From: a virus | Direction: 5' to 3' (one strand) | IMG/VR virus record: IMGVR_UViG_3300030451_001097 | Span: 1-36,641 of that record | DNA: 36,641 bases | Shown here: positions 11,991-20,756 of the stretch, piece after piece | Position numbering within the stretch: the first letter of the stretch is position 1 | Layout of the letters: each line of letters starts with the position of its first letter | Notes under the pieces: model-generated | Databases searched by the model: none | Told to the model about the DNA's origin: nothing | Seen by the model: the letters and a program-made list of their open reading frames with translations, nothing else | Position numbers and translations under genes: made by a program

Positions 11991-12045
11991 TTTTATAACT
12001 ACTCTATAATAGTTACTAAAAAAATTTAGAAGTTCAATTTTATAA
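11984..12045. repeat. 15-bp direct repeat flanking a dyad
   Basis: AGTTCAATTTTATAA occurs at 11984-11998 and 12031-12045 (47-bp period). Between them TAACTA and TAGTTA form a six-base dyad. The left copy overlaps the -33 part of the minus-strand promoter, so a protein bound here could block it. Confidence 0.75.
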
Positions 12046-12079
12046 TTAGTATGTTTAGTGCAAAATCGTTAGTTGCGAT

Positions 12080-12199
12080 ATGAGCAACAATGATTTCTAT
12101 AAGGTTAGAACGAGAAGAAGTGTTAGTATACTTCTTAGAGTTCGTGAAGGTACTGATTTTTTATTTAAAAAACACATGGTTTTTGGAAATAAATTTTAA
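12080..12199 (+). CDS. 39-residue basic small ORF in the early/late gap
   Basis: ATG 12080 to TAA 12197-12199. The product is basic (NNDFYKVRTRRSVSILLRVREGTDFLFKKH) with nine Lys/Arg. No strong promoter or A-rich leader lies directly ahead (TTGCGAT precedes ATG), so expression is doubtful. It could be a small nucleic-acid-binding peptide or chance. Confidence 0.3.
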   Translation: MSNNDFYKVRTRRSVSILLRVREGTDFLFKKHMVFGNKF

Positions 12200-12246
12200 T
12201 TTAATATTTATATAAAAATAAGGAATTAAAAAAATGGTTATATTTA

Positions 12247-12254
12247 TATCTTTG
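12247..12254 (+). promoter_or_regulatory. -7 element of the putative late promoter
   Basis: TATCTTTG matches TAnnTTTG and lies 29 bases before ATG 12284. No -33 TTG is found 19 bases upstream. A promoter lacking -33 would be expected to need an activator, which fits late genes. Confidence 0.45.
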
Positions 12255-12283
12255 CAAGAAATTAATTTTTAAAAAGAAATATA

Positions 12284-12571
12284 ATGAGTTCATACGATAC
12301 TGACAATACCCTACTATTTGAGATGTTAGGGAAAGGTAGTGGAACTGAAGTGTTCACCACTACTGCACAAACTTCTAAAGATTTTTATGCAATCTACTTT
12401 GTACAAGAAAGTGTTATATCATCTATAACAGCACCAGAGGTAACAAATGCTTCTGCTCTTGTAACTACAATTCCAGCAGGGATGACATTATTCATGCGAG
12501 TAACAGCAATCACTTTGACATCAGGTCTAGCGATAGGTTATTCAGAGCATGATGGTAATGTAAATGCATAA
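12284..12571 (+). CDS. Small putative virion protein, first late gene
   Basis: 95 residues, beta-rich, with Thr/Ser/Ala-rich strands (TEVFTTTAQTSKDFYAIYFVQES, SALVTTIPAGMTLFMRVTAITLTSGLAIGYSEHD). The closing part resembles the style of the 211-residue protein at 538-1173 (also ending in a G-x-G-Y/G-Y-S turn). It directly precedes the long fibre gene, so it may be a fibre base or decoration component. No family can be named. Confidence 0.55.
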   Translation: MSSYDTDNTLLFEMLGKGSGTEVFTTTAQTSKDFYAIYFVQESVISSITAPEVTNASALVTTIPAGMTLFMRVTAITLTSGLAIGYSEHDGNVNA

Positions 12572-12606
12572 TAAGTAAAACACTTTAGTAATTAAAAAAT
12601 ATAACG

Positions 12607-15600
12607 ATGCTATCACTAGGTAATAAACTATCTCTTACTACACAACCTATATATAAATTTGTAAACGAACATTCTGTTGATTTTGATGGAGTAGATGATA
12701 GGATTATTACTGATGCAGATGCAGTTGCACAACCTACTACTTATTCTTTCTGGTGTAAGTCAAGTGAGACAGGACAGAATAATGGTGTGTTTGGACATGG
12801 TAGTATTAATATAGGTGCTTTTCATATCAACGCATTTGGTGGTGATAGACCAATATTATTTTTAGAAAGTAATTATTATAGATATTGGGTTGCTACTGAT
12901 GCACAAGATGATGGCGAGTGGCATCATTGGGTAGTTTATGCAGATACAAATGACATAACAAATTCTAAGCTATATATAGATGGTGTTTTACAAAATCCAT
13001 CTGCAACTGTATCATCAGGTAGCACTACTGCTTATACTGAAAGTTTAACAATAGGTGGCGACAGACTATCAGGTGGTAATTCTTATGCGGGTAAGATAGA
13101 TGAGTTTGCAGTTTACGATAGAGAACTTACTCAAGCAGAGATTACTCGTATGTATAATACATACTACTCACCAAATAGAATTGCAAACGGGAATTTTGCA
13201 CAGATTGGAAACGAAGAAGTAACTAATGGAGATTTTAGTCAAGAAGGTAGTGAAATATTATCACAACCTGTTGATTTACAAACTGATTTTTCTGCTAATT
13301 CAGGAGGTGTAATTGTTGATGCAGATACTTTTACTACAGCAGGTGGTACATTAGATGGTATAGTAACTTCTACTATTTTAACAATAGGAAAAAATTATAA
13401 AGTAATTGTAAGTGGAGATACTACAAGTTCAGGTTTTACTTTAGGAGATTATAGTGGTACAGGAACTGAATATGGTAGTGGTTTTGGAACTCATTATTTT
13501 ACTGCTACACACGCAAGATTATGGGTTAGACAAACTACATCAGGTACTACAAACATTACAAGTTTTAGTATAAAAGAGATTGGGCAAGATTGGACAATAG
13601 AAAATACTTGGACAATAGGAGATAGTGTTGCAAATGGTAATGGTGCAAATGGAAGTTCCGAACAATTAATACAAAATAATGCTACTACAATAGGTAAAAT
13701 ATATAAAGTAAGTTACGAAATTTTAAACTACGTTAGTGGCTCTGTATTTTTGCCTAATGTTGGTTCTGTTCAATCAGGAAATGGTATTTATACGGAATAT
13801 ATTACTGCAACACAAACAGATTTAAAAGTTACAGGAAATAATTTTAATGGCTCTATAACAAACATATCAGTCAAAGAAGTAGGGCAGCATTGGGATTTTG
13901 ACACAGGGTGGTCTACAGATGGTAGTAGTGCTTTATGGACAGCAGGTGGCAGTCAATATGCTAAATTAACTCAAGATACAAATGCAATAATAGATTCAAG
14001 AGAACACAGAGTTACTTTTGATTTAGTAGACACTAATAATTTAGGTGTTTTTGTAAGGTTAAATGGCGGTAGTTTTTCTTCTAAACAAAGTGGTACAGGT
14101 AGTTTTTCTGTAAATCTTACTTCAGGAACAGGAAGTAACAGATTAGATTTTGAAATAGGTGGGGATTATGCTACAAAAAGTTTATCTATAGACAATATAG
14201 TAGTACAAGAACTAAAGCATGATGCTACAAACCTTATGCTTAATGCAGGAGATTATCAAAGTGCAAACCCATTAATCACTTCTACTAAGAGTATGGAGTT
14301 TGATGGTGCAGATGATTACTTAACAGTATCAGATAATAGTAGCTTAGATTTTGCAGCAGGTTTTTCTGTTAGCTTTTGGGTATATCCTCAAGCAGCAGAT
14401 GCAAATGACAGAATGGTTTGTAAAGGTGTTACTGGTACAGGAGAATGGATGATTAGTTTTGGTGCAGGACAAGCAGTAAGAGTATATACAAAAGATGGAG
14501 ATAATGTTGTTAAAGATTTTACTTCTGCTAATACTTTAACATTAAATGAGTGGGCTATGGTTACTGTAGTTGTAAATAGAACTACAAATTATTTACAAGT
14601 ATATAAGAATGGGGGTAACCTTAGTGAAAGTTCTGCATCTTGGACAAGTGGATGGTCTACTTCAGCAGCTTTAACTATGGGTGTTAATAGTTCTTTAGCA
14701 GGAGATTTTGATGGTAGGATGACTGAAGTAGGAATATGGAATAGAGAATTAACATCATTAGAAGTAGCATCATTATACAATCAGGGTATGCCTACTAATT
14801 TACTTGTAAATAGAAACAACTATCAATCAGGTAATCCTACATTATTTAATACTAAGCAAGTTGATTTTGATGGTGTTGATGATGTTTTAAACATAGGCAA
14901 TCCATCTGTACTTAATTTTACTTCTGATTTTACTATTTCAATGTGGATAAGGTCTAATGTAAATACTGATTCTTATAATGGATTGTTTACTAAATATGGT
15001 GGTAGTGCAGGTTGGGATTTAATTTTGTCAGCAGGTAAAGTAAGAATGGCTCTTAGAGGAACCTCAGCTATTGATACAGGGGGAGGTTCAGGTTCAGATT
15101 TAAGAGATGGTAATTGGCATCATATTGTAGCAGTAAATACAAATTCAGATATAAAACTTTATTTAGATGGAGTTTTAATACAAACGCAAACAGGTACTTG
15201 GACACCTACAACAACAACGAATGATGCTTTAATAGGCGAAAGAGGTGGTATACCTAATTTTGATGGAGATATTAGTCAAGTAGGTGTTTGGACAGGTACA
15301 CTAACTGCTGATGAAGTATCTTCTTTATACAATCATGGTTTACCTATTGACTTAACTACAGACCAAGCAGCTTATGAATCTTCAGCTAACTTAACAGGAT
15401 ATTGGAGAATGGGTAGTGGTACATTAGATAACTATCCAAGTATAGGATATTTGACTTATGGTGTTATAGCAGACCAAACAAATGCTACTTTAGGTAGTGA
15501 AATAGTTGTAAATGGAGATTTTGCAACAGATTCAAATTGGACAAAACAAGATGGTTGGACAATATCAGGTGGCAAAGCTCATAGAGATGGTACAGGAATT

Positions 15601-18120
15601 ACTAATACTGCAATTACACAAGATATAAGTGTAACATCAGGTAAGGTGTATAAACTTAGCTATGATAGAACTTATATATCAGGTGGTGGGCAAACTAATG
15701 TGTATTCTGATTTTGTATCAGATGGTGTAAACGAAACTAGAGGTAGCTATCAAGATACAACACAAGAAACAGTAACAATAGTTTCTTATTTTTCTCCTAC
15801 TTATACAGGTACTTTGACTTTAAGAGTATATGGTATTGGAACTTTTACAGGTAGTTTTGATAACGTATCTGTAAAAGAATTTGGTGGCAACCCTGCAATA
15901 ATGACTAATATGAACAAAAGTGATATTGAGAATGGCAGTCCTTATGCTAATTTTGTACAGAATGGTAATTTTACAACAGATACTATATGGACTAAAACTA
16001 ATGCTACTATTGATACTAACACAAACAAAGCTACTGTAACAATAACAGGTGGTGGTTTTTCATCTATTAGTCAAAGTTTAAGTTTTATAAATGGTAATGT
16101 ATATAAAGTTACTGCAACTATAAATGGTACATCAGGCAAACAAATAAGATTCCAAGATAATGGTAATAATACAGGTGGTTTAACAAGTGTAAATGGACTT
16201 GTAAATATGACAGGAAGCGACCAAAACATAGAGTTTACTTGGACTGCAAATGCAGATTCTCAAGAAATTGCTATAGCTAGAAATACAGGTAGTGGCGATT
16301 ATAGCTATACAGTTTCTAACGTAACAATATTAGAAGTAAACACAGGATTACAGGGATATTGGAAAATGGGTGATGGTACTAATGATGAGTACCCTATAAT
16401 AGTAGACCAAGTTACACCTGATTTAAGTAGTGAACACATAACAGGTTTTACTAATGGTACTACTTATCCTTTTACAACTTTTACAACTTCAGGTAATAAT
16501 ATTACAAGTGCTATTGTATCTTCTGCTTTTGCAGGTGCAGTATCAAATGCTATAAGTGTAACATCAGGACAGATATATAAAGTTACTTTTGATTATACTA
16601 AAAATAGTGGAGATGATTTAAGAGTTGTATTTAGTAGTGTAGTATCAGGTGCAGGTACACAAATAAGTAATAGTGAATTAATAAGTGCTAGTGGTTCATA
16701 TACTAAATACTTCACAATAACATCTACTACTACAGGTTACTTACAAATGGGTACAGGTAATAGTGGGCATTCTTTAAATGTTAGTATTACAAATGTTAGT
16801 GTAAAAAATTATCAAGGAAACCCAGCAACTATGACAAATATGTTAGAGGGTAATATCACTAACCAATATCCACTAACAAAGATTAGAAACTACTATAGAA
16901 TGGGGGATGGTATTATGGATGGTTATCCTACCATACAAGACCAAACAAGTCCTAATCTTGCACATATACCTACTTCTAATGTAGTTACAAATTCTGAAAC
17001 ACCTTCTATTTTACAAGCAGTAACTACAACTACAGGAATTGCAGACCCTTTTGGTGGAACTAATGCAATAAGATTGAACGAAACTACTGCAAATTCTAAT
17101 CATTATGCTGGATTTAGCACTCCTGTTGTTAGTGGTAAAAATTATACAGTTTCTGTATTTGTAAAAAAAGGTTCTTATGATACTATAAGACCTTATACAC
17201 AAAGTGCATATTTGGTAGGTAATGCAACTTTAAATTTCAATGATTTAAGTGTTTCTACAAATGTAACTGCTTATGTTGAAACTTACGAAAATGGTTGGTA
17301 TAGACTTGTTTGGAAACCTACTCAATGTACTCAAACAGGTAATATGTTAGTTTATGTTACAGTAAAAGATTTGTCAGGTTATGCAGGAAACACAAGTAAC
17401 TATGTTGATGTATTTGGTGTTCAAGTAGAAGAACAAAATCAAGCTACTGCATACATAAAGTCAGATGGTATAGCAGCAGTAAGAAAATCATCTACTACTA
17501 ATATAATAACCTATTCAGAAGATTTTACACAAAGTGCTTGGACAAAAAATGATGTAACAATAACAAGTAATTCTACTACTGCACCTAATAGCACTTTAAC
17601 TGCTGACAAAATAACAAAAGATGGTGTTAGTGCTAATGATAGAATTAAAGTAAATGATGCTACTATAAGTAATAGTACAGTTTATAATATAAGTGCTTAT
17701 GTTAAAAATGATACAGTTATAGTAGGTGGTCGCACAACTTTAGCAGTAAGAATTTCAGGTGGCACTTTATTTAGAAAAGGTTATCAATGGAATGGTAACA
17801 CTTTATCTTTTGCTTCTAACTTTGCTAGTGGAACTAGAACAAACGAAATTTTAGAAAACGTAGGTAATGGATGGTATCGTATAGGTTTTTCTTTTACAAG
17901 TGATGGTACAGTAGCAGATATTGAATTAGATGTTGATAGACAAAATGCAAGTGATACTACATCTTTATTTGCTTGGGGTGTTCAGTTAGAGCAGCAAACA
18001 CAAGCAGAAACGTATGCTAAGACAACAGGATTACCTGTAACAATAGATTTATTTACAGAAAACAACTATGGTACTATGACTAATATGTCTGCATCAGATA
18101 TAGTAGAAGATACACCTTAA
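12607..18120 (+). CDS. Giant tail fibre / receptor-binding protein with LamG and carbohydrate-binding-like modules
   Basis: 1,837 residues. After a short anchor (MLSLGNKLSLTTQPIYKF), three LamG/ConA-type domains are visible at about residues 25-190, 560-735 and 750-910. Each opens with F-D-G-x-D-D and contains W-H-H or equivalent and L-Y-x-D/N-G. Beta-sandwich modules of the N-G-D/N-F...W-x-I type lie at about 195-550, 965-1095, 1118-1245 and 1270-1405. Two longer modules (about 1435-1615 and 1632-1808) each end G-W-Y-R-(L/I)...(V/W)-G-V-Q-(V/L)-E. A motif M-T-N-M...(S/D)-x-I...P recurs three times (about 1098, 1405, 1822). Lectin-like domains imply binding to cell-surface glycans. No depolymerase active site is evident. 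Confidence 0.85.
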   Translation: MLSLGNKLSLTTQPIYKFVNEHSVDFDGVDDRIITDADAVAQPTTYSFWCKSSETGQNNGVFGHGSINIGAFHINAFGGDRPILFLESNYYRYWVATDAQDDGEWHHWVVYADTNDITNSKLYIDGVLQNPSATVSSGSTTAYTESLTIGGDRLSGGNSYAGKIDEFAVYDRELTQAEITRMYNTYYSPNRIANGNFAQIGNEEVTNGDFSQEGSEILSQPVDLQTDFSANSGGVIVDADTFTTAGGTLDGIVTSTILTIGKNYKVIVSGDTTSSGFTLGDYSGTGTEYGSGFGTHYFTATHARLWVRQTTSGTTNITSFSIKEIGQDWTIENTWTIGDSVANGNGANGSSEQLIQNNATTIGKIYKVSYEILNYVSGSVFLPNVGSVQSGNGIYTEYITATQTDLKVTGNNFNGSITNISVKEVGQHWDFDTGWSTDGSSALWTAGGSQYAKLTQDTNAIIDSREHRVTFDLVDTNNLGVFVRLNGGSFSSKQSGTGSFSVNLTSGTGSNRLDFEIGGDYATKSLSIDNIVVQELKHDATNLMLNAGDYQSANPLITSTKSMEFDGADDYLTVSDNSSLDFAAGFSVSFWVYPQAADANDRMVCKGVTGTGEWMISFGAGQAVRVYTKDGDNVVKDFTSANTLTLNEWAMVTVVVNRTTNYLQVYKNGGNLSESSASWTSGWSTSAALTMGVNSSLAGDFDGRMTEVGIWNRELTSLEVASLYNQGMPTNLLVNRNNYQSGNPTLFNTKQVDFDGVDDVLNIGNPSVLNFTSDFTISMWIRSNVNTDSYNGLFTKYGGSAGWDLILSAGKVRMALRGTSAIDTGGGSGSDLRDGNWHHIVAVNTNSDIKLYLDGVLIQTQTGTWTPTTTTNDALIGERGGIPNFDGDISQVGVWTGTLTADEVSSLYNHGLPIDLTTDQAAYESSANLTGYWRMGSGTLDNYPSIGYLTYGVIADQTNATLGSEIVVNGDFATDSNWTKQDGWTISGGKAHRDGTGITNTAITQDISVTSGKVYKLSYDRTYISGGGQTNVYSDFVSDGVNETRGSYQDTTQETVTIVSYFSPTYTGTLTLRVYGIGTFTGSFDNVSVKEFGGNPAIMTNMNKSDIENGSPYANFVQNGNFTTDTIWTKTNATIDTNTNKATVTITGGGFSSISQSLSFINGNVYKVTATINGTSGKQIRFQDNGNNTGGLTSVNGLVNMTGSDQNIEFTWTANADSQEIAIARNTGSGDYSYTVSNVTILEVNTGLQGYWKMGDGTNDEYPIIVDQVTPDLSSEHITGFTNGTTYPFTTFTTSGNNITSAIVSSAFAGAVSNAISVTSGQIYKVTFDYTKNSGDDLRVVFSSVVSGAGTQISNSELISASGSYTKYFTITSTTTGYLQMGTGNSGHSLNVSITNVSVKNYQGNPATMTNMLEGNITNQYPLTKIRNYYRMGDGIMDGYPTIQDQTSPNLAHIPTSNVVTNSETPSILQAVTTTTGIADPFGGTNAIRLNETTANSNHYAGFSTPVVSGKNYTVSVFVKKGSYDTIRPYTQSAYLVGNATLNFNDLSVSTNVTAYVETYENGWYRLVWKPTQCTQTGNMLVYVTVKDLSGYAGNTSNYVDVFGVQVEEQNQATAYIKSDGIAAVRKSSTTNIITYSEDFTQSAWTKNDVTITSNSTTAPNSTLTADKITKDGVSANDRIKVNDATISNSTVYNISAYVKNDTVIVGGRTTLAVRISGGTLFRKGYQWNGNTLSFASNFASGTRTNEILENVGNGWYRIGFSFTSDGTVADIELDVDRQNASDTTSLFAWGVQLEQQTQAETYAKTTGLPVTIDLFTENNYGTMTNMSASDIVEDTP

Positions 18121-18132
18121 AAAATTAAAATT

Positions 18133-18381
18133 ATGATATATACAACACCAAATACAAGTTTATTGACAGAAGTAGATGCAGAAGGAAACCCTGTATGTGA
18201 TTTCTCACAAATTATAGAGGATTCTCCTGCAACTGTAAGAAAGTCATTAGATGGCACATTATTTATTGCTAAATTTATCGGCGAAACTCCATCTTTTTTA
18301 GAAGGATTAACTCAATATACTCATAAAGAGATATTAGCAATAGTAAGAGGTTCTGATTGGACACCTGAAGACTCTGAATAA
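18133..18381 (+). CDS. Hypothetical small protein between fibre and terminase
   Basis: 82 residues, acidic (YTTPNTSLLTEVDAEGNPVCDFSQII, LDGTLFIAKFIGETPSFLEGL, DWTPEDSE). It starts 12 bases after the fibre gene. It may be a fibre chaperone or minor virion protein because of that position, but no motif is recognised. An exact -7 box (TATATTTG, 18399-18406) follows it, just before the terminase gene. Confidence 0.5.
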   Translation: MIYTTPNTSLLTEVDAEGNPVCDFSQIIEDSPATVRKSLDGTLFIAKFIGETPSFLEGLTQYTHKEILAIVRGSDWTPEDSE

Positions 18382-18410
18382 CATTTGTTTAATTTTATTA
18401 TATTTGCTTA

Positions 18411-18827
18411 ATGAGTGAACAAGAAAGCAAAGAGCTTGGTGGTCTTGCAAGAACTAAAAGAGCAAACATAAATGAAGTTTACAACAATACACCAAAAGCT
18501 AATCTACCGAAAAAATCTCATGCTAGAGAGATGGCTAAAATTAGTAGGACTTCTGTTGCATATGCATTAGAAGGACAGCCAGTAAAAATAAAGATGGCTT
18601 TGGATTTGTTGTTTGATGAAGACCCTAGAGCTTATATAGATGCTATAGCGAAACTGCTGAACTATGCAGTACCAAAACTTTCTTCTACAGAAATAAAACA
18701 CGAAAACGATAAGAAAATTGAAATCAAATTAGAAGATGGTGCTACTCTTGAAGATATTAAAAGACAACTCAAAGAAATAGAACAAGATAGTGCTAGTGAT
18801 ATTGATTTTGAAGAAATAAATGAGTAA
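18411..18827 (+). CDS. Putative terminase small subunit
   Basis: 138 residues immediately upstream of, and overlapping (8 bases), the large terminase gene. The N-terminal half is basic (SKELGGLARTKRANINEVYNN, PKKSHAREMAKISRTSVAYALEG). The centre is helical (KMALDLLFDEDPRAYIDAIAKLLNYAVPKLSSTEI), as in small terminases that recognise the packaging site, and the tail is acidic. Recognition rests on gene order plus this pattern. One GAAACTGC copy (18650-18657) lies inside the gene, read in the frame A-K-L-L rather than E-T-A. Confidence 0.7.
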   Translation: MSEQESKELGGLARTKRANINEVYNNTPKANLPKKSHAREMAKISRTSVAYALEGQPVKIKMALDLLFDEDPRAYIDAIAKLLNYAVPKLSSTEIKHENDKKIEIKLEDGATLEDIKRQLKEIEQDSASDIDFEEINE

Positions 18828-20253
18828 TAAGGAGCAGCTTAAATATGCACTTAATAAAACTCTATGTGAAATGTCATTCTATGAGTTTTTTAAACAAGCA
18901 TGGCATATTGTAGAACCTGCTATAGAACTATCAAGTAATTGGCATCATAAATATATTTGCAATGCTCTGCAAGAAGAAGCAGAGAGAATAATTGCAAAAA
19001 AACCAAAAACAAAAGACATAATAATTAACGTACCCTTTCGTTCTACTAAATCTCTTATTGTTACTGTAATGTTTCCAGTATGGGCTTGGATAAAAGACCC
19101 TAAGCTAAGATTTATAACCTCTTCATATTCTGCTAACCTATCTATAGAACTTGCAACTAAAAGCAGAGATATAATATTTAGTGAGTGGTTTAAGTCAAGA
19201 TGGGGAGAGATATTTCATATAAAGAAAGACCAAAACCTAAAAGAAAGATATGAGAATAATCATATGGGTATGCGAAGAGCAACATCTGTTGGAGGTACTG
19301 TAACAGGACAGGGAGGAGATTTCCTAATTGTAGATGACCCTTTATCACCACAAATGGCAAACTCTGCAACAGAAAGAGAAAATGCTAATGAGTGGTATAG
19401 AACAACATTTTATTCAAGACTTAACAGTCCAAAGATTGGTGTAAGAATAATTATTATGCAAAGAGTACACGAAGATGATTTAAGTGGTTTTTTGTTAGAC
19501 AGAGAAACAAGATTAAACTACAATCACATATGTATACCTGCAACTGTAGATGGTATTGTAAAGCCAAAGAAGTTAGAAAACTTTTATGATAAAGATGGTT
19601 TGTTTTGGAAAGAAAGATTTGGTCAAGATGTTTTAGATGACTATAAAAAATCTTTAGGTAGTTATGGTTATGCAGGTCAGCTTATGCAAACACCTACACC
19701 CCTAGATAGTGGTATGATAAGACAAGAATGGTTTAAGATTGATAGATACAGAGAAGATGGTGTTGTAAATTTTGTTATAGACCCTGCATATACTGCAAAT
19801 CAAAAGAACGACCCTTCAGCACTACTTGCATACATATACAAAGACAATAAGTGGCAAATAATAGATTGTGTAAATGTACACAAAGAATTTCCTGACTTAG
19901 TAAAATTTATTCCTGAATGGGTAACTAAAAATGGTTACACAAACAAAAGTAGAATATTTGTAGAACCAAAAGCATCAGGTAAATCTATAGTACAAACATT
20001 AATTAGAGAAACTGGTTTAAATGTAAGAGAAGATAAACCACCAACTAAAGATAAAGTAGCAAGAGTAGCAGATATTTCTGCAACATTAGAATCAGGTAGA
20101 GTAGGTTTGTTACAAGGCAGATGGAACAACGAATTTTTAGACCAACTAACTAAATTTCCATCAGCAAAGCATGATGACATGGTAGATTGTCTTGTAATGG
20201 CTGTAAACAAAGAAATTTGGACAGGAAAAGGAAAAGTAGTATACTTTAGCTAA
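18820..20253 (+). CDS. terL: Terminase large subunit (packaging ATPase and nuclease)
   Basis: 477 residues. ATPase: a P-loop of the form V71-P-F-R-S-T-K-S (the usual Gly before Lys is Thr76), an adenine-region Q/W-rich start and Walker B FLIVDDP (about 168-174), followed by a coupling region. Nuclease: acidic residues in V-I-D-P-A (about 318), F-V-E-P-K (about 381) and H-D-D-M-V-D (about 451), the RNase H-like arrangement of phage terminases. It drives ATP-dependent filling of the prohead through the portal encoded at 34467. Length and motif order are normal for the family. Confidence 0.96.
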   Translation: MSNKEQLKYALNKTLCEMSFYEFFKQAWHIVEPAIELSSNWHHKYICNALQEEAERIIAKKPKTKDIIINVPFRSTKSLIVTVMFPVWAWIKDPKLRFITSSYSANLSIELATKSRDIIFSEWFKSRWGEIFHIKKDQNLKERYENNHMGMRRATSVGGTVTGQGGDFLIVDDPLSPQMANSATERENANEWYRTTFYSRLNSPKIGVRIIIMQRVHEDDLSGFLLDRETRLNYNHICIPATVDGIVKPKKLENFYDKDGLFWKERFGQDVLDDYKKSLGSYGYAGQLMQTPTPLDSGMIRQEWFKIDRYREDGVVNFVIDPAYTANQKNDPSALLAYIYKDNKWQIIDCVNVHKEFPDLVKFIPEWVTKNGYTNKSRIFVEPKASGKSIVQTLIRETGLNVREDKPPTKDKVARVADISATLESGRVGLLQGRWNNEFLDQLTKFPSAKHDDMVDCLVMAVNKEIWTGKGKVVYFS

Positions 20254-20311
20254 ATTTTTCTATAATTCTAAAAATTGTGTATCAATTTCTGCAGATGTAT
20301 GTAATTTTGCA

Positions 20312-20319
20312 TAGATTTG
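20312..20319 (+). promoter_or_regulatory. -7 element ahead of the tail module
   Basis: TAGATTTG matches TAnnTTTG and lies 24 bases before ATG 20343, in the only sizeable gap (89 bases) between the terminase and tail genes. No good -33 TTG is present at 19 bases. It could be a secondary late promoter. Confidence 0.35.
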
Positions 20320-20342
20320 AATAAATTATAAGAAAATAAGGT

Positions 20343-20756
20343 ATGGAGTGTGAAAATAAGTACATAAATAAGGAACACGAAGCAAAAATTCAAGAGTATG
20401 TACTTTATATGAAGAAGTTGGTATATTTTGCTACAGAAGATACAGGTAGCAGAAAGTTTTTTGAATTTTCAGAGATATTAGAAACTGTATTTGCATATTC
20501 TAATAATTTTTATGAAACAATGGCAAAAAAAAGACATATGATAGAAGAATTTATGTTTTTAATACCAAACATGGCTTTTTACCTTAGTGTTGGATTTTTT
20601 ACTGGTTTAAAGAACAAAGAAAATGCAAAAGACATAGAAATGTGCATTGATAGACTGTCAAAGAAGACAGAAATACTAACTGGTGAATTAACAGATGTTT
20701 TATTAGATAATAAAGAAAAAATAGACATAATAGAAGAACTAAACATAGAATCATGA
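20343..20756 (+). CDS. Hypothetical protein preceding the tail chaperone gene
   Basis: 137 residues, largely helical with heptad-like stretches (HEAKIQEYVLYMKKLVYF, FFEFSEILETVFAYSNNFYETMAKK, KKTEILTGELTDVLLDNKEKIDIIEEL). A central weakly hydrophobic stretch (FMFLIPNMAFYLSVGFFTGL) might be a membrane or buried helix. It overlaps the tail chaperone gene by four bases, suggesting a tail-assembly role. No family is recognised. Confidence 0.55.
   Translation: MECENKYINKEHEAKIQEYVLYMKKLVYFATEDTGSRKFFEFSEILETVFAYSNNFYETMAKKRHMIEEFMFLIPNMAFYLSVGFFTGLKNKENAKDIEMCIDRLSKKTEILTGELTDVLLDNKEKIDIIEELNIES

Larger units (their letters stand above)
11630..12283. other. Long gene-poor regulatory region between early and late genes
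   Basis: About 650 bases with only one plausible small ORF (12080-12199). It contains a three-unit A/T repeat (11791-11820, AGATAAAAAA then AGATATAAAA twice), a TGACA/TGTCA dyad with A/T arms (11884-11906), a bidirectional terminator-like stem (about 11908-11955), a minus-strand promoter (11961-11990), a direct repeat AGTTCAATTTTATAA at 11984-11998 and 12031-12045 flanking a TAACTA/TAGTTA dyad, and a -7 box for the late operon (12247-12254). This is probably the early-to-late control region. Confidence 0.6.

Noticed and set aside
18399-18411. TATATTTG five bases before the small terminase ATG, and TAATTTTG (31446-31453) six bases before the protease ATG, read as leaderless promoters
   Set aside because: Neither has a -33 TTG at the right distance, and TAnnTTTG is expected by chance many times in this AT-rich genome. 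Kept only as a weak possibility.
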